A stretch of DNA of 13,023 bases, taken from Rhodospirillales bacterium (GTDB lineage Bacteria > Pseudomonadota > Alphaproteobacteria > Acetobacterales > Acetobacteraceae). The stretch is taken from assembly GCA_025352915.1 (NCBI GenBank), contig JANXSA010000002.1:1-13023 (forward strand), given 5' to 3'. Below the pieces are notes generated by a model that was given only the letters and a program-made list of their open reading frames with translations, had not been told where the DNA came from and ran no database searches. Of this stretch, positions 1 to 6,913 are shown piece after piece. The first letter of the stretch is position 1, and each line of letters opens with the position of its first letter. The position numbers and the translations under genes were made by a program.

Positions 1-504
1 GTGGATCTGACCTATGTCGGCAATCGGGCGATGGCGGTGTATCGGCTGCCGCTGAACGAGGTGGTGTTTGAGTTCTATGACCGGCTGAAATCGGTCAGCC
101 GGGGTTATGCCAGTTTCGACTACGCGATGGATAGTTATGCCGAGGGCGAGCTGGTGCGGATTTCGATCCTGGTCAACCAGGACCCGGTGGATGCGCTGTC
201 GTTCATTGCGCATCGTAGCCAGGCGGACCGGCGCGGGCGGTCGATCTGCGAGAAGCTCAAGGACCTGATCCCCAAGCAGCTGTTCAAGATCGCCATCCAG
301 GCGGCGATTGGCGGGCGGGTGATTGCGCGCGAGACGATCGGGGCGCTGTCCAAGGATGTGACTGCGAAGTGCTATGGCGGCGACATCAGCCGCAAGCGCA
401 AGCTGTTGGACAAGCAGAAAGAGGGCAAGAAGCGGATGCGGCAGTTCGGCAAGGTCGATATCCCGCAGAGCGCATTCCTGGCCGCGCTGAAGATGGATGG
501 CTGA
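1..504 (+). CDS. lepA: Elongation factor 4 (LepA), C-terminal part; 5' end outside window
   Basis: This is the last 167 codons of the ribosome-associated GTPase EF4, which back-translocates stalled ribosomes. The frame is open from base 1 and the initial GTG is an internal Val, so the gene is cut by the window edge and the GTPase domain is missing. What remains is the end of the EF-G-V-like region ([12 protein letters not shown], then [19 protein letters not shown]) and the LepA-specific C-terminal domain. The latter has the diagnostic run [15 protein letters not shown], followed by [20 protein letters not shown] and the terminal [14 protein letters not shown]. These blocks are near-invariant in LepA and are not found in EF-G. 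It is a housekeeping gene, unrelated in function to the catabolic genes downstream, and marks the edge of the conserved backbone. The stop is TGA at 502-504. Confidence 0.97.
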   Translation: MDLTYVGNRAMAVYRLPLNEVVFEFYDRLKSVSRGYASFDYAMDSYAEGELVRISILVNQDPVDALSFIAHRSQADRRGRSICEKLKDLIPKQLFKIAIQAAIGGRVIARETIGALSKDVTAKCYGGDISRKRKLLDKQKEGKKRMRQFGKVDIPQSAFLAALKMDG

Positions 505-523
505 GGCGTAGACGGGTTGGCGG

Positions 524-542
524 CGCGCTGCTATTCAGCGCG
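524..542 (+). terminator. GC-rich hairpin between lepA and tRNA-Ser (weak terminator candidate)
   Basis: CGCGCTG (524-530) and CAGCGCG (536-542) form a perfect 7-bp stem with a 5-base CTATT loop, 20 bases after the lepA stop and just before the tRNA. No T-run follows, so intrinsic termination is doubtful. It may instead be a processing structure in the tRNA 5' leader. Confidence 0.3.
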
Positions 543-550
543 GCGATTGC

Positions 551-640
551 GGAAGGGTGGCCGAGTGGCTTAAGGCGCACGCTTGGAAAGCGTGTGTGCG
601 TGAAAGCGTACCGAGGGTTCGAATCCCTCCTCTTCCGCCA
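551..640 (+). tRNA. tRNA-Ser (anticodon GGA), CCA encoded
   Basis: A 90-base class II tRNA. The acceptor stem pairs GGAAGGG (551-557) with CTCTTCC (630-636), with one G-T pair, followed by discriminator G637 and encoded CCA (638-640). The anticodon arm is CACGC, loop TTGGAAA (583-589), GCGTG, which places GGA at 585-587 and reads Ser codons UCC/UCU. A long variable arm follows, as expected for tRNA-Ser. The T arm is GAGGG-TTCGAAT-CCCTC (613-629). Confidence 0.97.
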
Positions 641-837
641 ATTTCTCCACTTCCGCCAAAGTCCTGGCGCCCGCGTGCTGCGCCCGCGTGCTGCCCCTGG
701 GCGCTGCCGAAGGATCGAACAAGGGTCTATCGTGCCGCTGGCGGGCAGGGTATTTTGTTGGACCTTGTGCTCCCTGGCTGGCCGCGCGACCGCGACGGCT
801 GGGCGCGCCGGGGACGGAAACGAAGACGGAAGCAACA
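641..837 (+). other. Intergenic leader upstream of the first Mo-hydroxylase module
   Basis: This 197-base stretch has no convincing gene. It contains a perfect tandem 13-bp duplication, GCGCCCGCGTGCT, at 667-679 and 680-692. It also holds a 10-bp copy of the tRNA 3' end, CTTCCGCCAA, at 650-659 (the original is at 632-641). I saw no clear sigma-70 promoter. The short frames crossing this region are out of register with, or upstream extensions of, the FAD-subunit gene, whose start is set at 838. Confidence 0.5.
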
Positions 838-1707
838 ATGACCGACATCCGATTCTTGACGCCGCATACACTCGATGAGGCGATCGGCGCATTTGCCGCG
901 GCGCAAGGGAGTGCGCGCATCCTGGCGGGCGGCACCGATCTGCTGGTGCAGATGCGCAATGGCGTGGTCCGGCCGGGCGCGATCATCGACATCAAGGGGA
1001 TTGCCGAGTTGACCGGCATCACGGAGGCTGCCGATGGTGGTTTCTTCGTGGGTGCCGCGGTGTCCGGTGCCGCACTTGCCGAGCATCGGCACTTCGGCAA
1101 GGCATGGCCGGGGGTGCTGGAGGCGATCAACCTGATCGGCTCGACACAGGTGCAGGGCCGCGCCTCGGCCGGCGGCAATTTGTGCAACGGCTCGCCGGCG
1201 GGGGACAGCGTGCCGGCGATGGTGGCCGCCGGGGCTATTGTCATCATCCAGGGGCCGAATGGCCGGCGGCAGTTGCCGGTCGAGGCGTTTCCCGCCGGGC
1301 CTGGCCGCACCAACCTGACGCCGGGCGAGATCGTCGTCGGCTTCACCCTGCCGCCGCGGCCGGCGGGTTCGGGCGATGCGTATTTGCGGATGATCCCGCG
1401 CACCGAAATGGACATCGCGGTGGTCGGCGTGGGCGTCAGCCTGACGCTGGCCAACGGGGTTGTGACCGCGGCGCGCGTCGGGTTGGGCGCGGTGGCGCCG
1501 ACGGTGCTGCTGGTGGCCGATGCCGGTGCGGCCCTGATCGGCAGCACGCTGGATGCGGCTTCGGTTGAGGCCGCCGCCGCCGCCTGTCGCGCCGCCTGCA
1601 AGCCGATCGACGACAAGCGCGGCACCATCGTCTATCGCACCAAGGTCGCCGGCGTGCTGCTGCGGCGCACCGTGGCCATTGCCGCCGAACGCGCCGGAGG
1701 GAAGTGA
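838..1707 (+). CDS. Molybdenum hydroxylase FAD-binding (medium, CoxM-like) subunit, module 1
   Basis: This 289-residue protein is the flavin subunit of a three-subunit xanthine dehydrogenase-family enzyme. It passes electrons from the 2Fe-2S subunit to FAD and on to an external acceptor, probably in the cytoplasm. The N-terminal FAD-binding domain shows the family motifs ILAGGTDLLVQMRNG (about residues 24-38) and IGSTQVQGRASAGGNLCNGSPAGDSVPA (about 100-127), the two flavin-contacting loops. The C-terminal CO-dehydrogenase flavoprotein domain includes AYLRMIPRTEMDIAVVGVGV. The length is typical. ATG 838 was chosen because homology begins with TDIRFLTPHTLDEA; a longer open frame from 688 has no family similarity. 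The gene lies 4 bases before the 2Fe-2S gene and is clearly co-transcribed with it. It is paralogous to the gene at 10054-10920. The substrate is not predictable. Confidence 0.93.
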   Translation: MTDIRFLTPHTLDEAIGAFAAAQGSARILAGGTDLLVQMRNGVVRPGAIIDIKGIAELTGITEAADGGFFVGAAVSGAALAEHRHFGKAWPGVLEAINLIGSTQVQGRASAGGNLCNGSPAGDSVPAMVAAGAIVIIQGPNGRRQLPVEAFPAGPGRTNLTPGEIVVGFTLPPRPAGSGDAYLRMIPRTEMDIAVVGVGVSLTLANGVVTAARVGLGAVAPTVLLVADAGAALIGSTLDAASVEAAAAACRAACKPIDDKRGTIVYRTKVAGVLLRRTVAIAAERAGGK

Positions 1708-1711
1708 GATC

Positions 1712-2191
1712 ATGTCCAAGCTTCATATCACCACCACCATCAATGGCGAGCCGGCGGAGTTCCTGTGCACGGCGACCCAGACCGTGCTGGATGTGCTGCG
1801 CAACACGCTCGGCCTGACCGGCAGCAAGGAAGGCTGCGGCACCGGCGATTGCGGCGCCTGTTCGATCACCCTGGACGGGCGGCTGGTCTGTTCCTGCCTG
1901 GTGCTGGCGCCGGAGTTGCAGGGCAAGCAGATCACCACGATCGAGGGCATGGCGCAGGGCGATCACCTGCATCCGTTGCAGCAGAAATTCCTGGAGATGG
2001 CCGCCCTGCAATGAGGCATCTGCACCCCGGGGTTCCTGATCGCGGCGAAATCGCTGCTGGAACGCAACTCCGATCCGACCGAGACCGAAGTGCGCTTCTG
2101 GCTGGCCGGTAACCTGTGCCGCTGCACTGGCTATGACAAGATCGTGCGCGCGGTGCTCGAAACCGCCGCCGACATGAGGAGGGCCGCCTGA
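1712..2191 (+). pseudogene. Molybdenum hydroxylase 2Fe-2S (small, CoxS-like) subunit, module 1, interrupted by in-frame TGA
   Basis: If read through, this gene encodes 159 residues of the two-cluster iron-sulfur subunit. The plant-type N-terminal domain is intact, with ligands Cys42, 47, 50 and 62 (GCGTGDCGAC...CSC). Codon 101 (2012-2014) is TGA, where the family and the paralog at 10920 have the first Cys of the second cluster (ALQCGFCTPGF). The downstream frame is undisturbed: GICTPGFLIAAK, then NLCRCTGYDKIV with Cys104, 136 and 138, ending at TGA 2189-2191, which overlaps the next ATG. Conventional translation would stop after 100 residues (1712-2014) and lose the alpha-helical 2Fe-2S domain. 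GGAGGG at 1696-1701 is a strong ribosome binding site. A nonsense mutation (TGC to TGA) or a base-call error is likeliest. Selenocysteine is possible but I see no clear SECIS hairpin. Confidence 0.85.
2012..2014 (+). other. In-frame TGA at a conserved 2Fe-2S ligand Cys codon
   Basis: CAA-TGA-GGC-ATC-TGC-ACC replaces the expected CAA-TGC-GGN-NNC-TGC-ACC. The paralog has TGC at 11220-11222, at the identical codon number 101. It is a single-base difference with the frame kept on both sides. Confidence 0.9.
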
Positions 2192-4443
2192 TGGATGCCA
2201 TCGACAACAAGTGGATCGGAAGCCGCACCATCCGCCCCGATGGCGCGGACAAGGTGACCGGGCGCGCCGGCTATTCGGCCGACAACGCCATGCCCGGCAT
2301 GATCTGGGCGCGGATCCTGCGCAGCCCGCATCCGCACGCCAATATCCGTTCCATCAACACCGCCAAGGCCGCCGCCCTGCCTGGCGTCAAGGCGGTTATC
2401 ACCGCCGCGGACCTGGTCGAGTTCCCGCTCGACAAGCCGGTGATGCTCGGCATCCAGGACATGCGCTGGATGTCGCGCAACATCCTGGCGCGCGAGAAGG
2501 TGCTGTTCCACGGCCATCCGGTGGCGGCCGTGGCGGCGATCAGCGAGGAGATCGCCGATGCGGCCTGCCGGCTGATCGAGGTGGAATACGAGGTGCTGCC
2601 GCACGCCATCGAGATCGAGGACGCCATCGCCCCTGGTGCCCCGATCCTGCATGACTTCATCCGCCATGAGGGTGCGTCGTCCAACATCGCCAGCACGATG
2701 GTCAACAAGCTCGGCGACATCGAGGCCGGCTTCGCGGCGGCCGACATCATCATCGAGCGCAGCTTCACGACCCGCCCGGTGCACCAGGGCTATCTGGAGC
2801 CGCAGGCCTGCACCGTCAGCTGCACCGCCGACGGCAAGGTGACGATCTGGTCGTCGAGCCAGGGCCAGTTCATGGTCCGCGCGATGACCTCGCTGCTGAC
2901 CGGCATCCCGCAAAGCAGCATCCGCGCCATCCCGGCCGAGATCGGCGGCGGCTTCGGCGCCAAGACGATCGTCTATCTCGAACCGATCGCCGTCGTGCTG
3001 TCGCGCAAGACCGGCCGGCCGGTGAAGATGGTGATGAACCGCGACGAGGTGTTCCGCGCCACCGGCCCGACCTCCGGCTCGATGAGCACGGTCAAGATCG
3101 GCGCCAAGAAGGACGGCACCATCGTCGCCGCCCAGGGCACCTTTTACATCCAGGCCGGCTGCCTGCCCGGCGGCCCGGTGCGCGGTCCCGTCGGCTGCTC
3201 CTTCGCGCCGTACGAAATCGCCAACGTGCTGTCGGTCGGCTACGACGTGGTGTCCAACCGCTCGAAGGTCGCCGCCTATCGCGCGCCTGGTGCCCCGCTC
3301 GGTGCCTATGCCGCCGAAAGCGTGATCGACGAGTTGGCCGAGGCGCTGAAGATCGATCCGCTGGAGCTGCGGCTGAAGAACACCGCGCGCAAGGGCACCA
3401 AGGCGGCCTATGGCGCCACCTTCGGCGATGTCACCTTCAAGGAGACGATCGAGGCGATCAAGCACCACCCGCATTACAGCGCGCCGCTCGACCACGCACC
3501 GGCCGAGGGTGTGCGGCGCGGCCGCGGCGTGGCTTCGGGCTTCTGGTACAATGCCGGCGGCGAAAGCAGCGCCCAGCTCAACATCACCGAGGACGGCAAC
3601 GTCACCGTGACCACCGGCCACCCGGATGTCGGCGGCAGCCGTGCCTCGATCGCCAATGTCGCGGCGGAGTTGCTGGGGATCGACCACAGCCGGGTCTCGG
3701 TGCTGATCGGCGACACCGCCTCGATCGGGTTTTCCAACCTGACCGGCGGCAGCCGCGTGACCTTCGCCTCGGCCATCGTGGTCACCCAATCGGCCGAAAA
3801 GGTGATCACCCAACTGCGCGAGCGCGCCGCGAAAATCTGGAAAATCGACCCCGAGGCGGTGGCCTGGGCCAATGGCGAGGCATTCCCGGCCGGTGCCAAT
3901 GCCGGCCAATTTCCGCCACTGAGCCTGAAGGAATTGGCGGCCAAGGCGAATGAGATGGGCGGACCGATCGGCGCTGGCACCCAGCTCACCACCACCGGTG
4001 CGGACCCGGGCTTCGCCACCCATGTGGTGGATGTCGAGGTCGATATCGAACTCGGCATTGTGCGGGTGCTGCGCTACACCGCGGCCCAGGACGTTGGCCG
4101 GGCGCTGCACCCCAGCTATGTCGAGGGGCAAATCCAGGGCGGCGTGGTGCAGGGCATCGGCTGGGCGCTGTCGGAGGAATATCTGTACGACAAGCAGGGG
4201 CGGCTGGATAACGCCAGCTTCCTCGACTACCGGATGCCGGTCTGTTCGGACGTGCCGATGATCGAGCCGGTGGTGCTTGAACTACCGAATCCGAAGCATC
4301 CGCAGGGCGTGCGCGGGGCCGGCGAGGCGCCGCTGGTGCCGCCACTGGCCGCGATCAGCAACGCCATCTACGACGCCCTCGGCAAGCGCTTCTACAGCCT
4401 GCCGATGTCGCCGCCGAAGGTGCTGGCGGTGCTCGAGGGCTGA
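2191..4443 (+). CDS. Molybdenum hydroxylase molybdopterin-binding (large, CoxL-like) subunit, module 1
   Basis: This 750-residue catalytic subunit would hydroxylate a C-H bond at a Mo-pterin cofactor, using water as the oxygen source. The N-terminal alpha/beta-hammerhead domain begins with RPDGADKVTGRAGYSADNAMPGM. Cofactor-binding motifs are SSSQGQFMVRAM (about 220-232), IGGGFGAKT (251-259) and the active-site loop AAYRAPGAP around Tyr363. The near-invariant catalytic Glu is Glu712 in GVRGAGEAPLVPP. The loop lacks the Cys of AYxCSFR, so this is not a CO-oxidising CoxL; that name would mislead. Full length for the family. ATG 2191 overlaps the preceding TGA (2189-2191), with a strong GAGGAGGG site at 2176-2183, implying translational coupling to the interrupted small subunit. 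Its substrate may be an N-heterocycle, aldehyde or acyl-CoA-type compound; the sequence does not decide. Confidence 0.93.
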   Translation: MDAIDNKWIGSRTIRPDGADKVTGRAGYSADNAMPGMIWARILRSPHPHANIRSINTAKAAALPGVKAVITAADLVEFPLDKPVMLGIQDMRWMSRNILAREKVLFHGHPVAAVAAISEEIADAACRLIEVEYEVLPHAIEIEDAIAPGAPILHDFIRHEGASSNIASTMVNKLGDIEAGFAAADIIIERSFTTRPVHQGYLEPQACTVSCTADGKVTIWSSSQGQFMVRAMTSLLTGIPQSSIRAIPAEIGGGFGAKTIVYLEPIAVVLSRKTGRPVKMVMNRDEVFRATGPTSGSMSTVKIGAKKDGTIVAAQGTFYIQAGCLPGGPVRGPVGCSFAPYEIANVLSVGYDVVSNRSKVAAYRAPGAPLGAYAAESVIDELAEALKIDPLELRLKNTARKGTKAAYGATFGDVTFKETIEAIKHHPHYSAPLDHAPAEGVRRGRGVASGFWYNAGGESSAQLNITEDGNVTVTTGHPDVGGSRASIANVAAELLGIDHSRVSVLIGDTASIGFSNLTGGSRVTFASAIVVTQSAEKVITQLRERAAKIWKIDPEAVAWANGEAFPAGANAGQFPPLSLKELAAKANEMGGPIGAGTQLTTTGADPGFATHVVDVEVDIELGIVRVLRYTAAQDVGRALHPSYVEGQIQGGVVQGIGWALSEEYLYDKQGRLDNASFLDYRMPVCSDVPMIEPVVLELPNPKHPQGVRGAGEAPLVPPLAAISNAIYDALGKRFYSLPMSPPKVLAVLEG

Positions 4444-4458
4444 GCCGCGATCCCACGA

Positions 4459-5496
4459 TTGCCGCCGCTTGTGGCCGACCCCGACCTGCACCTGATGGTG
4501 GGCGGCAGGCGGGTTGAGGCGATGTTGCGCGACGACAGCTTCGTCTTTCCGCTGGTCTTGCCATGCGGCGAAATGCGGCTGATGTCGCGGGCATCGCGGC
4601 CGAGCGAAATCGGCGGCGGCGCGGATGACCGGCTGCTGGGGTTTCGGGTGCGGACGCTGACGCTGGTTTGCGACGGCCGGCCGCATGCGGTTCCGCTCGA
4701 CCATCCGGCATTGGGCGACGGGCTGCACGCGATCGAGCATACCGGGATGCGCTGGACCGACGGAGCGGCGGCGCTGCCGGAGGCGCTGTTCGGCGAATTG
4801 CGTGGCCCGGCCGAACTGCATGTCGCCGACCTGGCGCTGCCGCTGTACCAGGCGGGCTCGACGGAACATGCGGCGCTGTTGGCGCGGTTCGAGAGCCTGG
4901 GGGATAATTGCGAATTCGGGCTGGTGCAGCGCGCCTTCGATGCGGAGCCGATCGGCCTGTTGCGCTGGGCAAGCACCGATGCGGCGCGGCTGGTGCTGGG
5001 CCTGTGCCGCCGCTTCGAGGGCTTGGGCGATCCCGGTTTTACCCGGCTGGACTGGAGCGGCGACCCGCCCGACTACAAGCTGGTCGATGCGCGGTATTTG
5101 AGCCTGCATAGCTGGGTGACGGAGCGCCAGACCGATCCGGCGCGCGAGGCCGAGATGTTCGCGGCCGGCTGTGCGCGGCTGCGGCTGTTGCGGCGGAAGA
5201 TTTTGGCCGACATCGAGGGCAGCCGGCGCATCTTTGTGTTCAAGGCGAGCGGCGTCGATGCCGGGATTGAAAGTTTCCATGCGGTGCATGCGGCCTTGCG
5301 CGGCATCGGTCCGGCGCCGCTGCTGTGTGTGACCCGCACCGGAGCGGCGGAGAAGACCGGAACGGTTGAGGCGTTGGGGGACGGGCTGTATCTCGGGCAT
5401 ATCGACCAGTTCAGCCGGGCAATGGTATCGTTTGCGACCTGGCGGCGGATATGTGCGGCGACCGTGGCACTGGTCGATGGCGAAAGCATTGGTTGA
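4459..5496 (+). CDS. Hypothetical protein with SLGDNCEFGLVQR motif
   Basis: I do not recognise a named function. The open frame begins with TTG at 4459 (345 residues). GTG 4471 or ATG 4495 are equally possible starts because no good ribosome binding site precedes any of them. Two parts are visible. The N-terminal half (about 10-130) is beta-rich, with ADDRLLGFRVRTLTL and a later LHAIEHTGMRWTDGAAALP; this resembles a module I associate from memory with Acetobacteraceae surface or Hint-type proteins. The C-terminal half opens with ARFESLGDNCEFGLVQRAF and EPIGLLRW (about 140-175), a motif seen in uncharacterised alphaproteobacterial and glycosyltransferase-associated proteins. No signal peptide or membrane segment is apparent. 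It follows the large subunit by 15 bases and overlaps the carrier-protein gene (TGATG at 5494-5498), so it belongs to the same operon. Confidence 0.75.
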   Translation: MPPLVADPDLHLMVGGRRVEAMLRDDSFVFPLVLPCGEMRLMSRASRPSEIGGGADDRLLGFRVRTLTLVCDGRPHAVPLDHPALGDGLHAIEHTGMRWTDGAAALPEALFGELRGPAELHVADLALPLYQAGSTEHAALLARFESLGDNCEFGLVQRAFDAEPIGLLRWASTDAARLVLGLCRRFEGLGDPGFTRLDWSGDPPDYKLVDARYLSLHSWVTERQTDPAREAEMFAAGCARLRLLRRKILADIEGSRRIFVFKASGVDAGIESFHAVHAALRGIGPAPLLCVTRTGAAEKTGTVEALGDGLYLGHIDQFSRAMVSFATWRRICAATVALVDGESIG

Positions 5497-5777
5497 TGGC
5501 TAAGCGGGATGACAAGGCGATGAACCCGGCCGAGGTGCTCGCGGTGGTGGTGCAAATCCTGGAATCGGTGACCGCCCGGCCACAGCCGGGGATCGGGATG
5601 GCGACGCCGCTCGATATGCTGGACGGGGTGGACAGCCTGCGGCTGTTGGAGACGGTGGCGTTGGCCGAGGAGCATTTCGGCGTCCAGGTGGATACCGGCG
5701 GGCTCGACGCGCTGGCGACGGTGGGCGATATCGTGCGGCTGATGCAATACAGTGGCGGCCAGGGAGAGTTTCCATGA
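5496..5777 (+). CDS. Acyl carrier protein-like (phosphopantetheine attachment) protein
   Basis: A 93-residue stand-alone carrier protein. The core has the expected four-helix pattern, with the attachment site GVDSLRLLETVALAEEHFGV; Ser47 is the predicted 4'-phosphopantetheine serine in the DSL motif. ATG 5496 was chosen because it overlaps the stop of the preceding gene (TGATG). ATG 5520 (MNPAEVLAVV) would give an 85-residue protein and is a fair alternative. Its own stop overlaps the start of the first acyl-CoA dehydrogenase by ATGA at 5774-5777. The charge pattern and divergence from AcpP point to a pathway-specific carrier rather than the fatty-acid synthesis ACP. Being locked between the hypothetical gene and two dehydrogenases suggests that it presents a thioester substrate to them; this is inference. 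Confidence 0.85.
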   Translation: MAKRDDKAMNPAEVLAVVVQILESVTARPQPGIGMATPLDMLDGVDSLRLLETVALAEEHFGVQVDTGGLDALATVGDIVRLMQYSGGQGEFP

Positions 5778-6913
5778 AGTTCAGCTTTTCGCCCGAGCAG
5801 GATGAGTTCCGCTCCAATCTGCGGCGGTTCCTGGCCGAGCGTTCGCCGGCCAAGGAGGTGCGGCGGCTGATGGAGACGGATGCCGGCTGGGAACGCGATG
5901 CCTGGCGGCGGATCAATGGCGAATTGGGCCTGACCGCGGTGCGGATTCCCGAGGCGTATGGCGGGCATGGATTCGGGTTTGGTGAACAGGCGATCGTGCT
6001 GGAGGAGATGGGGCGGGTGCTGTTATGCGCGCCGTATTTTTCCTCGGCCGTGCTGGCGGCGGGGGCGATCCTGAATGCCGGAACGGATGCACAGAAGGCG
6101 GCGTTGCTGCCGGGGATTGCCAGCGGCGCGGTGGTGGCGACGTTGGCCAGTGTGGAGGATGGCGGGGATTGGGAGGCTGACGCGACCAGGCTGGCGGCCA
6201 CGCGCGATGGCGAGAGCTGGCGGCTGGATGGACATAAGAGCTTTGTGCTGGATGGGCACAGTGCGGATTTGATCGTGGTGCTGGCGATGGCGCCGGGCGG
6301 GTTGTCGTTGTTCACCGTCGCGGGTGCGGCGGATGGGTTGGAGCGGCGGCGGCTGAATTCGCTCGACCCGACCCGCAAATTGGCGCGGCTGGAATTTCGC
6401 GCTGTCCAGGCTGCGTTGCTCGGAGCCGAGGGCGCGGCGGCAGGGCCGTTTGCGCGGGTGATGGCGGAGGCTGCGGTCCTGCTGGCGAACGAGATGGTGG
6501 GCGGGGCGGATCGGCTGCGCGAGGATGCTTTGGCGTATGCGATGATGCGGATGCAGTTCGGGCGGTCGATCGCCGGCTTCCAGTCGATGAAGCACAAGCA
6601 TGCGGACATGCTGCTGGAGGTCGAGTTGGCGAAGTCGGCGGCGTATTTTGCCGCGGCGGCGTTGGATGACGGCGACGGCGATGTGATGGCGACGGCCTCA
6701 CTGGCCAAGGCGGCGGCGAGCGAGGCGTACACGCAGACGGCGGTCCATGCGATCCAGATCCATGGCGGGATCGGCTTTACCTGGGACAACGACACGCATC
6801 TTTGGTTCAAGCGCGCCAAGGCGAGCGAGGCGATGTTCGGCGATGCGCATTTCCATCGCGAGCGGATGATGCAGCAGATGATGGGAGACGCTGTGATGGG
6901 AGCGGGGTCATGA
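5774..6913 (+). CDS. Acyl-CoA dehydrogenase-like protein, first (small) subunit
   Basis: A 379-residue flavoprotein of the acyl-CoA dehydrogenase family, which oxidises acyl thioesters at the alpha,beta carbons using FAD. The N-terminal helical domain starts FSFSPEQDEFRSNLRRFLAE and includes RIPEAYGGHGFGFGEQAIVLEEMGR. The middle beta domain is weakly conserved. The C-terminal helical domain has ALAYAMMRMQFGRSIAGFQSMKHKHADM and VHAIQIHGGIGFTWDNDTHLWFKRAK. In relatives the last motif is usually TWEHD; here Asp338 stands where Glu is common. A good AGGGAGAG site at 5761-5768 precedes the ATG. The stop overlaps the ATG of the second dehydrogenase (ATGA, 6910-6913). Adjacent, unequal paralogs of this kind are known as heteromeric pairs (PimC/PimD, mycobacterial FadE28/29), and this member matches the smaller, PimD-like partner. 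Confidence 0.9.
   Translation: MKFSFSPEQDEFRSNLRRFLAERSPAKEVRRLMETDAGWERDAWRRINGELGLTAVRIPEAYGGHGFGFGEQAIVLEEMGRVLLCAPYFSSAVLAAGAILNAGTDAQKAALLPGIASGAVVATLASVEDGGDWEADATRLAATRDGESWRLDGHKSFVLDGHSADLIVVLAMAPGGLSLFTVAGAADGLERRRLNSLDPTRKLARLEFRAVQAALLGAEGAAAGPFARVMAEAAVLLANEMVGGADRLREDALAYAMMRMQFGRSIAGFQSMKHKHADMLLEVELAKSAAYFAAAALDDGDGDVMATASLAKAAASEAYTQTAVHAIQIHGGIGFTWDNDTHLWFKRAKASEAMFGDAHFHRERMMQQMMGDAVMGAGS

Noticed and set aside
2015..2060. Bacterial SECIS element after the TGA
   Set aside because: Only short, poorly placed pairings such as ACCCCGGGGT with no loop are visible by eye; not enough to call.
2131..4131. 666-residue antisense open frame on the minus strand
   Set aside because: It is a GC-rich shadow of the large-subunit gene, low-complexity and rich in His, Arg, Gly and Asp, with no recognisable domain.
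2191..4443. Aerobic CO dehydrogenase (CoxMSL) as the function of the modules
   Set aside because: Gene order matches, but the active-site loop is AYRAPGAP in both large subunits, without the Cys that binds Cu in CoxL (AYxCSFR).
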